This document shows positions 38,405-48,926 of a stretch of 64,000 bases of DNA, piece after piece (position 1 is the first letter of the stretch; each line of letters begins with the position of its first letter). Made by a program: the position numbers and the translations under genes. Source of the stretch: Brachynemurus nebulosus (taxonomy: Eukaryota; Arthropoda; Insecta; Neuroptera; Myrmeleontidae). The notes under the pieces were generated by a model. That model did no database searches. It had not been told where the DNA came from and saw nothing but the letters and a program-made list of their open reading frames with translations. The stretch is taken from assembly GCA_035578155.1 (NCBI GenBank), contig JAPWDM010000003.1:20300916-20364915 (forward strand), read 5' to 3'.

Positions 38405-38475
38405 GGATCGGCTGGAACTCGAACCCGGATCTCTTGGTTACCAGCCAAGCGCCTTACCAACTAGGCCACCGATCA
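38405..38475 (-). tRNA. tRNA-Thr(GGT)-like, SINE-embedded, copy 1
   Basis: The minus strand folds as a cloverleaf: D stem GCCT/AGGC, anticodon stem CTTGG/CCAAG around loop CTGGTAA (anticodon GGT), T loop TTCGAGT. The acceptor pairs 6 of 7. The T stem has a C-A mismatch plus a G-T pair. It lies in a retroposon repeat and is probably a promoter relic. Confidence 0.5.
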
Positions 38476-38752
38476 CTTGTTCGAGTGCCACTCCAATTCA
38501 GTAATCAATCAAACACAACCTCTGTCTAATGCGAGACGCAGTTTTATACTTTTAATTTCAAATGTTATCGAGTGCCTGTGAAACATTATTAGTGTATGGC
38601 GGATTTTTATCCCTATTTAAACATACACCAATATTCATATGTTCACTCAATGTTCAGCTTTGGCTGATACTTGAACACTCGATGTACTTTGGCAAATGGC
38701 CAATTCATTATGTTAATTAAAATTGACATAGTGTTTGAAAAATTACCAAACT

Positions 38753-38823
38753 GGATCGGCTGGGACTCGAACCCGGATCTCTTGGTTACCAGCCAAGCGC
38801 CTTACCAACTAGGCCACCGATCA
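38753..38823 (-). tRNA. tRNA-Thr(GGT)-like, SINE-embedded, copy 2
   Basis: Same fold as the copy at 38405, with T stem CCGGG/CCCAG (one mismatch), so slightly better preserved. Anticodon GGT in loop CTGGTAA. The A box reads TGGCCTAGTTGG and the B box GGTTCGAGTCC, which fits polymerase III transcription of the retroposon. Confidence 0.5.
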
Positions 38824-39879
38824 CTTGTTCGAGTGCCACTTTGTTATAAATTAATAAAAAAACTATATTTTAAATGAGAAAAAAAATAAATTCTTAATTT
38901 AAAGTAATCTATTCTGTGTCTAATGGACAGCAATTTAAAAAGTTTAGAATATATTAACTAAATAAAAAAAATTTTTTAAGTTTAAAATGTGTGTAAAAAC
39001 TATTTTTTTGGTAGTTTCCTAACAGTTTATGTTATAAAGTACTCATTTTGATCTGTGCAATATTCATCATGTAAGTATGAAAACTTAATTAAAAATATAT
39101 GAGCAGGTTAATATTTGTTTAAAATTTATTTTAAAATATTTATAAAATACCTTAGAATGATTTTTATTATTGAAATATGAGGGTCAATTACTAGGCTCAC
39201 TTCTAAAGTGGTATGGCCCAATTAAATACCAGTTTTTGTTAGTTATTTTGTTATTTATAGTTATCTTCGATTAGTTTTTGTTATTTTTCATAACGTATAT
39301 AACATTAAACATTCGTTTTTATCAATAAAAAATTATTTATAAATTAAATTTTAAAAAACTGTATTTTGAAATTTAAGGATCAGAAACTAGGCCACTGTCA
39401 GGGTCAAAAACTGTCACATGAGAAATTTAGAAGGTCAGAAACTGGGTCCTTTTTGTCAATTTTTAAAACATTAATTTAAATTATTAATTCAATTCAAATA
39501 ATTATTTTACTTGTATGACTTTATTTTGAAAGCCATAAACTAGTTGATAAAATTATTAATTGTCTCTTAAGATTAAACTTATATTTATTACTGTCGTTTA
39601 ACCTCAGCCGTCACTCTTAAAAGGTCAGAAACTAGGCCCGTTACCTTATATATATTTGTGTGTGAATTTTCCATTTTTGTTTTCAAAACGACAAGGATCA
39701 GTTTAGTAATACGACTGATTCGAAGGAAGTTTTCTTTTTTAGTCATCATACATGTCTAATAGTTTCAAAAAAATTAAAAAAAAAAACTACAAAAATAAAA
39801 ATAAAAAAAGACGACCTTTAAAATTTTTAAAATTATTCTCTTTAAAATTAAAAAAAAAAAATCTACTTGACAAATCTGA

Positions 39880-40120
39880 CATTTGCTTCCAGTTTCAATA
39901 GAATATATGACAATCGCTCCCAACTGAAAAAGTGCAACAATCGCCACGAACGCATAAATTTGTTTATACCTGGCTGCATGACTCATCATATTTGAGTAGA
40001 TGTTAATCACCACCAGTGACAGTCGCCACTATAGTATATTAGCTTGTTTATACTTGACCGTGTGACTCACTGTGCTTACATTCAACAGGTAGATGTTAAA
40101 AGTAAAAGAAATAAAATTTT
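39880..40120. repeat. Two imperfect ~90-bp repeats
   Basis: The order CGCCACNA, TTGTTTATAC, TGACTCA and GTAGATGTTAA occurs twice. Related AGTGGCGATTGTCACTGG-like words, inverted, lie near 41760-41860, so the Harbinger-like element at 40.7-41.7 kb sits between related sequences. Confidence 0.4.
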
Positions 40121-40264
40121 ATGTCAGTTTTAGAAGAAAACAAAATATGTAAATTTTCTGTGTAAAAATTTAGTCGTATTTAACATACTGAAAATGCCGT
40201 CTTTCTCTCATTATTAACCTGTGTTTCATAATGTTTATGCCATCATTTAGCCGGTGCACCGGTC

Positions 40265-40309
40265 CTTTTACTTATTCCAAAGCCTGCTTTTACTTATTCC
40301 AAAGCCTGC
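40265..40309. repeat. Tandem 22-bp duplication
   Basis: CTTTTACTTATTCCAAAGCC is repeated immediately in the same orientation. Confidence 0.7.
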
Positions 40310-40696
40310 ATAAGTGCGATGGGAATCAGTTATTGTCTACATAATTATTTAAAAATTTAAAGCACGACGCCGACGTATAGTAAACCTAGATGATAATACT
40401 GTGTGTACGGTATGTAAGAATAACAAATAAAAAGATTCCAATAAATTAATTTTTATCAAACTGACGTCATTTAAAAAGTTGTACAGACATATGTAAAAAG
40501 AAATGAGGCTTCCTGGACCCGATATAGTTAAAGCTACAACATTTTTGAACTTATAATATTTGTAATTCCACATTTTGTTCCTTGTATGGATTAGTTATAA
40601 TTCATATAAATAAACATTCAAATAAAAACATTATGAGATTTCTGTTTTAAAATATTTGATATATGTTACTTAATATAATATTTTGTTCCAGTGTAA

Positions 40697-41658
40697 GAGG
40701 CTTTTTAGACGGTCATATCAGTTCTCAGTTCTGTTTCAGTTTCAGTCGAACTATCAGTTTTTCCTACGTGTAAAAATCAAAATCGGAAAGGAGAACTGAA
40801 ACGGAGACTGAGAACCGACAGGATGGATAGACCTATTTGTTTCGTTTCAGTTCTTAGAAATCGTATGTGTAAACAAGCGCATCATGCCTCAATCCGTTTT
40901 CTTGAAAATCCGACAAAGTGCACATTTTATATAGACAACTGTCGCTATGTCCAATAAGGATCACGATTTTGTTTTCGAATTTATTAATATTTATAAAACT
41001 TTACCGTGTTCATGGAATAAAACACATGTACGTTACCACAATGTAAATATTATGGAAGCTGCCTACACTCTACACAAAGAAGATAAGAAAATTAGGGATA
41101 GTGAAAGAAAAAGAGCAGGAACTGGGCAAGTATACAAACCATCGCTATGGTATTATGGTTTCCTTTCGTTCGTCAGCGACCAACAGCCGACTGTAACAAG
41201 TGTTAGTACCATGAACGGCGAGGATGAAAATCAGGAAGGAATAAGAGATACGTATCCTTATTCATTCGTAAATAATTCAACCAATCACATGGTTCTAAGC
41301 GAAGTGCCTTCATTAAATTTATATGCGACAATGAATTTCTTTTAAGAAGCCAAGCCTTACTCCACTAGCTTCTTTTCTTCCGCTCTTCAGCACCAAAGCT
41401 AACGCTATTGCAGTGAAATAGTCTTCATCCATGAGTTATTATATTAGCACTTTTAAACTAGTATAAGAATATAAGTTGAAGACTTTTAAAATGAAACACT
41501 TTGTTTAGGGCAAATCAGATTATACAAAGAACTGAAACGACTGAGAACAGTGAGAACTGAACAGACCGTGTAAAAACAAACCTTCTTCCGAACTGAATTG
41601 AAACAAGAACGGAAACTGAAACTGAACTGAGAACTGATATGACCGTCTAAAAGGCCCT
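40697..41658 (+). mobile_element. Harbinger-like element carrying a MADF ORF
   Basis: The ~50-bp ends (GAGGCTTTTTAGACGGTCAT, inverted AGGGCCTTTTAGACGGTCAT) are flanked by a TAA duplication (40694-40696, 41659-41661), the 3-bp target type of PIF/Harbinger elements. Both ends carry clusters of CAGTTCTCAGTTC and CAGTTTCAGTTT. It encodes one MADF-like protein and no DDE nuclease, so it is a non-autonomous derivative that kept the accessory gene. Confidence 0.75.
40947..41345 (+). CDS. MADF (Adf-1/Myb-SANT-like) domain protein of a Harbinger-like element
   Basis: A 132-residue frame lies centrally between the TIRs. Residues 8-24 (FVFEFINIYKTLPCSWN) match the first helix and LPCxW signature of MADF domains. 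A38-H43 fits the second helix, and 67-76 (LWYYGFLSFV) matches the closing aromatic helix. The domain spans about 65 residues against the usual 80-90, with the segment around the third helix (normally a KxRWxxLR-type motif) shortened, which suggests an internal deletion. The C-terminal ~55 residues are polar and low in lysine. In PIF/Harbinger elements a Myb/SANT/MADF-type protein binds DNA and helps recruit the transposase. That role is inferred here from the TIRs, the TAA duplication and the domain. The start is the first ATG of the frame. It could alternatively be a captured host MADF exon, but its position inside the TIRs argues against that. Confidence 0.7.
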   Translation: MSNKDHDFVFEFINIYKTLPCSWNKTHVRYHNVNIMEAAYTLHKEDKKIRDSERKRAGTGQVYKPSLWYYGFLSFVSDQQPTVTSVSTMNGEDENQEGIRDTYPYSFVNNSTNHMVLSEVPSLNLYATMNFF

Positions 41659-41661
41659 TAA

Positions 41662-43140
41662 AACTGACTTGTAAAATTTTATTACTTTTAATGTCCTCTT
41701 GTTAAATAATATGTGGGGACAGGTTCCTCTCTACAACGACCTAAAATAATAAAACTGGTGGTGATTGTCAGTGGTCGTGATTGTGATTGGTGGTGATTGA
41801 CAGAGTACCCTTTTTACAACTATCGAAAATATAAAACCAGGGGCGATTGTCAGTGGTGGCGATATTTCGGACACTGTTTCAATATTCGATTATTTTGTTT
41901 ATGGGAACCTTGATGACCTAATCAAATTAAAAAAATCCTTTTTTCATAAATCAAGCTTTATGGATGTATGGATGTATTTGAATGATTGGTTAAATTATGA
42001 TAAATTATTCGAACAAGTTACCAACACCATCATTTAGAATATCTTTTGTAAATTCATTTTCAAATAAAATGTTATACATAATCCATAATAAAAATTTTAT
42101 AATTTTTATAAAATTTCACAACTAAATATTAAATATATACAACCTCTTTAATCTTAGCACTTTCACCACATTTTACTTATTTAAAACTTTTAATATGTCA
42201 TTTACACCCTGCTACAGTCCTTAGGTGGATTTCCGTCTCTTTTATTACCGCATACTTTCCAAGTAAATTGTTCTCACATTTATTGAAACTGAAGTGGGCA
42301 ACCAAACAGATTTTAATGTTGAAATATTTCCTGCTTCCAGGAAGGTCACCAAAACGTTTCTTAATTTATTATATATAATTTTTATGAACTTATTGTCACA
42401 GAAATTTATTGTCACAATGTTAAATATTCTTTTATTTTTTTCTGTTAAATTATATTCCGTCTTCAAGGATACTTGAAAACTGAATGTATTAATTTTTTGT
42501 TTAATTACGACTTCATTCAGGGAAACAAAGAAATATTGTTTAAAAGGAATTAATTTTAGGATTTTAAGGTGGTAGGAATAAAAAATATTATATTTGAACT
42601 GCGAACTAAATTCAGAACAAAATTTGAATGAAAGATGTAGCAATTACAAAAAAAAAAAATTAATTTTCCGTAACTCGGCACTCTGACACATCTGAAAATT
42701 TTAATTTTTACATAATTTTAATGCAACTCTGTTTTCTTGAAGCGAATTTACATAATGTTACAGTTAATACCGTTAGAGGGACGTTTGTAATTGAACTAAG
42801 CGAACTAATCGAAATATCGTTTTAAAGCTAGAGATTTACTATACATGAAAACATCGGATACACAAATTGCTAGTGTACAAATTCAATAAGTCTTGCGGTT
42901 AATTTTTTCTTAAATGTTCAGCAAGAAAATCTTGTAATTAAGCATTTTAGAGAAAGAAAAATAAAGCCACCAAAGCTACATCATCGATGACCGAAAACTT
43001 TTTTCGGTATAATACAAAAGTTGGATGCGTAATATGCTCTAAAGGAATTTTTGATTATGCTAATAAAATTTGTTTGATAATAATAGTTAAAACTAACCCT
43101 TTTTTATCGTTGCTATTCATAGATTTCCCTCCTATATTGT
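41662..43140. other. AT-rich sequence, nothing recognised
   Basis: Includes two 132- and 60-codon frames on opposite strands at 42245-42643, both AT-driven and without a domain. GTGATTGTCAGTGGT words (41760-41860) repeat the flank seen before the Harbinger-like element. Confidence 0.45.
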
Positions 43141-43290
43141 CACTTACCTGGCCGGGCCTGGGAGCTCGGGCCTGGGCTATTGGTAAGAGGCTTAGGTAAA
43201 GGTGAAGTGTTTTTTTTTTGGGCTCACCGATTTTTAAGATTTTGAGGAAAATTTTCTGCAAAATTTTGTCTGCCTTTGAAGCCCAGTATT
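43141..43290 (+). repeat. Dispersed repeat fragment, copy 2
   Basis: A GC-rich head (CTGGCCGGGCCTGGGAGC and GGGCCTGGGC), a poly-T run, GCTCACCGATTTTT and TTGAAGCCC parallel the fragment at 37536. The opposing 70- and 68-codon frames across it are not genes. Confidence 0.45.
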
Positions 43291-44790
43291 TCTCTTGTCG
43301 ACCTTGACCAAGACCAAGCTTTTAAGTTATTACGTCATATTCGTAAGGATATAGCAAAAAGTATAGGATCATAATAAGAAGCGTATGTGAATTCTCAATA
43401 AGTTTCTTCCCAGCGCACTTCCCTGGTAAATTTTTGATTTCTCAGCGTCTTGTACCACAATTAGCTTTAATATAGTTAGGAGATTATCAACACTGAAGAT
43501 TTGTAAGCGTATTTCTAGTGAAGCAATCAATGTACATACACCCTCCTTGCATGTCCGTAGCGAGCTCACTGCGATATAGCGTTCAGATAATCTTAGGGCT
43601 CGTTCACACGACACCGAATCGGTATTTTTTTCGAATCGGTGCGAATTGGACGTAGTGTTCACACGGAAAGTTTTTTTCCTTGTATATCGGCTACTTTACT
43701 GAGTCGATACATACACTCTAAGAAAAAAGGGTCAAAAACGTGTAAAATAACTTAAATTTAGAGCAAAATTACTCCTCGCTCTGAAAATATGCACTATTAT
43801 TTGTGTAATATGAAAAAATTGGTGTATTTTTATATAATTTATGTATAATTACTGTTTTTTTTTAATATTACACAAATAAAGGTGTAACTTTGGATTTTTA
43901 CAACGTTTTTGGTTTATTTTCACACCACTAAATAGCAAAACCCATGCGCGCGCATATGAGTTTATGTATTTTAATATTATCTGTTATTGAATTGCTGTAT
44001 TATTTATACGTACATAAGTAATACTCTTAAAGGTTAAAAGTTATGTTTTCAAATTAGCTGAATTAAACAAAAGTATTTTTTGATAAGATATATAGTTAAT
44101 ATGATTATAACGTGTATGATAAATTAATCTTTAAATATGCTACAAAAACAGTGTTATAGTGGTGTACTGGTGTTTTGTTTTTATATGCATTGTGCAAATG
44201 GCTTCTGGAATAATGTGCAAAGAATACTGTAATATAAATTTCTTTGTTTCCAAAATGCTGTCCTGATGATACATTTAAAATATTTCAGGTAAGTTAATTT
44301 TTTTAATTTTGCTTCATACAAATAGTTATGTAATTTGATAAAAGTTTATTTTACAATTTGACTAATAATTTATTTTGGGGGGTTGTCAATTTCTGTGAAA
44401 ATTAAAACATTATCTACAATTCAGATATCTTTCATTCAGATATGTCTAAAAAATTATACAATGCTTGTAAATTGGTAAAATCTGTAGTGATAAAAGAATT
44501 ATACATATTTTTTTACTAAAATTTATTGACTTGGGAAACAAAATACCTACAACTATTTATCAAATTTTAATCAACAGAAACCCTAATTAATGTAGGTATA
44601 TAATATTTCGTTTTTATGTCATCGAAGATGACGTATTAATATCGTTGTGTGATTGAATTGAACACGTGATTGAATAATTATTGAGTTGTACATCCATATT
44701 GAATAAACGCAAGAGGGCTACTAACTATGAATTAACAAACAACTATAGAGTTAACAAAAAATCATAAATTAACACTTTCACTGAGATGGC

Positions 44791-44835
44791 ATTACTTAGT
44801 GCGTGTCAAGAACACGCACTTAACGAATTTTTTTT
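44791..44835. repeat. Dispersed hairpin word, copy 2
   Basis: ACTTAGTGCGTGTCAAGAAC, then ACGCACTTAACGAATT and a T run, matches 7497-7541. The AGTGCGTGT/ACACGCACT hairpin is conserved in both. Confidence 0.55.
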
Positions 44836-45013
44836 TTTTTTTTTGCTTTACAGTAATATAAATTCATAACAGGTTTAAATTGAAACGACGTATGAAAATC
44901 GAGTTTTTTAAGTAATAATAACAATGGTAATAATAATAATGGAATTTAACGTTCGTTTTTTAGACAATGGTATATAACGGACGTCACTCACATCATTATT
45001 TCTCAACTTTTTC

Positions 45014-46455
45014 ATGATGATATGGGCGGAGAACAAGAAAAGCAGTATAAAGATTTGGCAGGTGTCCATCTACAACCGTCTTCTTAAGGACGATATCGAT
45101 ATTCATCTGGAATTACGATGCGAAATAGCAGAAAACTTTCACCAGCATATAACCGGTTACGGAATTCAAACCCTCAGTCTACCAGTTCAGAAGTGCCAGT
45201 GCCTAAGCACGCCGGGTTACTTTGCTGGTGAGTTTTTTAATCAAAAATTTAATATCTGTACATTCATTAAAATAACCTAAAAGTAATTGTGTAGCAAAAA
45301 CGAAATTTTCTTAATTTTAAATTGCTGTGAAACAGTTATTGAAAAAAGAAAAAATAAATAAGCAAAAATGGTTATAAAATTAAATAACCCTTATTTTCTG
45401 ATTTGTTTAGAAATTGGAATTGGTGAAGACATCTGTGAAACCGTAGCATACATTTTCCCTGAAGTTCTAGTAATTGCAAGAGTCAGCAGAATATTGGGCG
45501 GAGGACAGGAAAAGCGGTATAAGGATTTGGTAGGTGTCTGTTTGCAACCATCTTTTTAAGGACGATGTCGATATTCATCTGGAATTGCGATGGGAAATAG
45601 TAGAAAACTTTCACCAGCATATAACCGGTAACGGAATTCAAACCCTCAGTCTACCAGTTCAGAAGTGCCAGTGCCTAAGCACGCCGGGTTACTTTGCTGG
45701 TGAGTTTTTTAATCAAAAATTTAATATCTGTACATTCATTAAAATAACCTAAAAGTAATTGTGTAGCAAAAACGAAATTTTCTTAATTTTAAATTGCTGT
45801 GAAATATTTATTGAAAAAAGATAAATAAAATAAATAAACAAAAATGGTTATAAAATTAAGTAATCCTTATTTTTTAATTTGTTTAGAAAAAGGAATTGGT
45901 GAAGACATATGTGAAACCGCAGCCTACATTTTCCCTGAAGTTCTAGTAATGGCAAGAGTCAGCAGAATATTGGGTGGAGGACAAGAAAAGCGGTATAAGG
46001 ATTTGGTAGGTGTCTGTTTGCAACCATCGTCTTGAGGATAATGTCGATATTCATCTGGAATTATGATGGGAAATAGCAGAAAACTTTCGCCAGCATATAA
46101 CCGGCTACGGAATTCAAACCCTCCGTCTACCAGTTCGGAAGTGCCAGTGCCATAAGCACGCCGGGTCACTTTGCTGGTGAGTTTTTTAATCAAAAATCTA
46201 ATATCTGTACATTCATTAAAATAGCCTAGAAGTAATTTTGTAGCGAAAGCGAAATTTTCTTAATTTTAAATTGCTGTAAAATAGTTATTAAAAAAGAAAA
46301 AAATAATAATCAAAAATGGTTATAAAATTAACTAACCCTTATTTTTTGATTTGTTTAGAAACTGGAATTGGCGAAGACATCTATGAAAGCACAGCATGCA
46401 TTTTCTGCGAAGTTCTAAGAATGGCAAGAGTCAGCAGAATATTGTTTTTCTTATA
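45014..46455 (+). repeat. Four exon-like tandem repeats of ~475 bp
   Basis: Units recur at 472-476 bp. The second and third are complete; the first lacks its start and the fourth is cut at about 46445. Each complete unit has a pyrimidine-rich ATTTGTTTAG before the candidate exon (about 45411, 45887) and TTTGCTG then GTGAGT after it (45699, 46178). The plus frame gives GIGEDICET and ARVSRILGGGQEKRYKDL, then needs a shift to reach DIHLELR and KCQCLSTPGYFAG. No known domain. The minus strand of unit 3 is also open for 89 codons. Confidence 0.75.
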
Positions 46456-47530
46456 TTTAAGTATTGTTTAGTTAATTTTCTTAAACTATATTTTTGATAT
46501 GATGTAACTACAATTTTAATCCATAATTTTTTAATATTATTATCATTGTAATCTAATTACAATTAAATTTTTTATAAGATATTGCTTAAATAATTGTGTC
46601 TGCAAAACGTAAGCATTGTAAAAAAATGTCATATCTCAAAATTTTGACCAGTTTAATTGGCAGTTACACTGCAAAATAAAGATTACCTATGTTCATGAAA
46701 GCAAGTAAACGTTCATAATAAAACTTTTATAATCTTACTTTTTTGGAGTGTTTATTTTAAAATTTACCAAAAAAATTATTATTTTATCATACGACACACT
46801 TATATAGAAATTTAGACATAATAAGCAAAATATTTAAGATCTCGAATCTTTTTGTATATAATTCCAAATTATTCTATACGTCATATTATTATGAATATTT
46901 ATGTAAAAAAACCATCAATAATCTTTTTTGATTCGTTATTTTCAATTAAGTTGAATCAGTTTATTTTTTTCAGCACAATTGAATCACTCATACTGATTCA
47001 GTTGAATTGAATCAGAATGAGTGATTCAGTTAGATTAATATTACACTTTTCTGGGTGTAAACATTACTATATAAGTGTGTAAAATTACATTTTCAGGTGT
47101 ACAGGCGTGGTTTAAAAATACATTAATATGATGTAATTTTACGTTTAACTGCGCACTATTGCGAACTGAATGTGTAAAATTACATCTTGTTGTGTAGTTA
47201 ATACACAAATAAAACGTAATCTATTACACACCTGGACCGTAATTTTACGTACGACATGTGTAAAACTACACATATGAGTGAGTAATAATTACACCATGAT
47301 GGTGTAATTTTCACCTTCGTACATTACGGTTTGTAATATTACTGTCATTACAGAAGGCATTTAATTGCCTCCTATAATAGTAGTAAAACGGTACATTTTT
47401 TTCTTAGAGTGTACATGTATGTACATGTATATAGTACATGCCGTACAACGTACATACTGCAATTAAATGATGGGAGTGTACTCCATATACTCGGTAACTA
47501 TGAGTCTGCCTTAATTGTGACTGTCACTAA

Positions 47531-47739
47531 CCCAAAAAAGCAATAGTAGTACTGGCAGTATTCATAAATTCATTAATTATATTAATTATTATTAAACAAT
47601 GATTCCTGGAAATCTCTCTTTAAAATAACACATATTTCAAAAAAGCAATAGTAGTATTGGCAGTATTCATAAATTCATTAATTATATTATTATTAAACAA
47701 TGATTCCTGGAAATCTCTCTTTAAAATAACACATATTTC
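47531..47739. repeat. Tandem ~105-bp duplication
   Basis: Two adjacent copies starting AAAAAAGCAATAGTAGTA and ending AAAATAACACATATTTC. They differ by one substitution and one short deletion, so the duplication is recent. It lies in the outer Harbinger-like element. Confidence 0.8.
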
Positions 47740-48926
47740 TTTTCATTTTGATACTTTCAAAATTTTTTTTTTTTTTGTATATTTTTAATGTTTTGTCTCA
47801 TATAACATGTCTTTCTTCTACTAAAACTATTAAGATTTTAGTATTAATACTGTTAATTGTTCATAATACATCTGTTTTATTAAAATAATAAATGACTGTA
47901 TGAACATAATTTATGACAAGTCTGTACCTAAAACAGCACAAAACAGTAAAAAATACTGTATCGTCTGAACACCTGCGTACCTATAAAATACATGCGCTAC
48001 TAGCAACCGATTCGAATTTTTTACTGTTTTACTATATTCGGAATTCGGTGACAAAACCGAATGTCAAAGATCTCCGAATCGGTTTTTTTACCGTGTACGG
48101 TTTTGTCCATATCGTGTGAACGTACACATTGAAATGCATATGCCACTGAAGCATACAGTAAGAAAACCGATTCGGAAAAAATACCGATTAGGTGTCGTGT
48201 GAACTAGCTCTTATACACTCACGCGCAGACTACAGCCCGCTTCGCCCCCACTTTATTTATATTATAGGGCAATTACACATGCGTGCTTTATTGCATTAAC
48301 GATGTTATCGACAATTGTGCTTGGTACGTCATTATTTACTATACAATTATTTTTTTTGTATTTTATCAACAATGTATTGACGGAATGTTTAAAATAAACA
48401 AAATATGCTATAATTATATTCTAATATAAACCTAATTTACGATATCAATAAACATTTTGTAGATATATAGATTGAGGGTAAAAGGAATTACTCAAGTAAT
48501 TTATTAAATGAGTGAAATGCATACATTACAAAAGATTCTACCCATGTAGTAATATATGTACAAATGTAAGATAGCTCTTTCCGACTCATAGTTACCTCGC
48601 TCAACTAACTATTCAACCAATCCATGTTTGAAATCAATGATCAAATGGTTATACACATACACAATATCAGTAAAACATATGTGCAATTCTGACCAGAATA
48701 ATTATGCCACATTGACAAAATTAAAATGTACAATGTCAATACGTCCCAGTTTTCCCGGATTTGTCCTGGTTTTAACTTTCTTGTACCGGTGTCCTGACAA
48801 GTTCTTTCGGGATAATTTTTCTCCTGGTTTTTTTTTTAAATATAAAAGTAGTATTTTTTACGACTACAGTCCAATACCCAATTGTAGGCGTTCTTTTAAT
48901 TTTTACTAAAATTAGGCACCTAGGAC

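Larger units (their letters stand above)
38369..38837 (-). mobile_element. Retroposon-like insertion with tRNA-bearing terminal repeats
   Basis: The insert is bounded by a perfect 12-bp direct duplication, ACTTTGTTATAA, at 38357-38368 and 38838-38849. Two nearly identical ~125-bp direct repeats (about 38367-38493 and 38714-38840) each carry a tRNA-Thr-like sequence on the minus strand and enclose about 220 bp of unique sequence. A long duplication favours target-primed insertion of a dimeric SINE. The layout also recalls a small LTR-type (TRIM) element. Confidence 0.7.
38309..39646. mobile_element. TA-flanked element with AGAAACTAGGCC motifs
   Basis: Left end AGGTAAAAGACCCGG and inverted right end AGGTAACGGGCCTAG are flanked by TA. 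The words GGGTCAATTACTAGGC (39182), GATCAGAAACTAGGCC (39378), GGTCAGAAACTGGGTCC (39432) and GGTCAGAAACTAGGCCC (39623) repeat variants of the terminal sequence. It was later invaded at 38369. No transposase is recognised. Confidence 0.6.
43714..47411. mobile_element. 3.7-kb TIR element with CACTCTAAGAAAAAA ends
   Basis: CACTCTAAGAAAAAA begins the left end and is inverted at the right end, with TA on both sides (43712-43713, 47412-47413). Words such as GTGTAAAATTACAC-like blocks are strewn through both flanks (43740-43920 and 47030-47340). The interior holds four head-to-tail ~475-bp units with splice-like borders. No transposase is recognised. The superfamily is unassigned. Confidence 0.65.
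43596..48210. mobile_element. Harbinger-like element (outer), interrupted by a second TIR element
   Basis: GGGCTCGTTCACACGACACC and inverted GAGCTAGTTCACACGACACC are flanked by a TTA duplication (43593-43595, 48211-48213). Subterminal words CGAATCGGT recur on both sides (43615-43645, 48070-48170). Its own sequence is about 920 bp; the other 3.7 kb is the element at 43714-47411. The TTA target fits PIF/Harbinger. No transposase or MADF frame is present. Confidence 0.7.

Noticed and set aside
38405..38823. Two functional host tRNA-Thr genes
   Set aside because: Both lie in the direct repeats of one retroposon insertion with a 12-bp target duplication and have T-stem mismatches.
42245..42643. 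132-codon minus-strand frame as a gene
   Set aside because: Composition is AT-driven (Phe, Ile, Asn, Lys), with no domain and an overlapping frame on the other strand.
45924..46193. 89-codon minus-strand frame in the tandem units as a real gene
   Set aside because: The equivalent frame is broken by stops in the neighbouring unit, and splice-like borders are on the plus strand. Coding on either strand is unproven.
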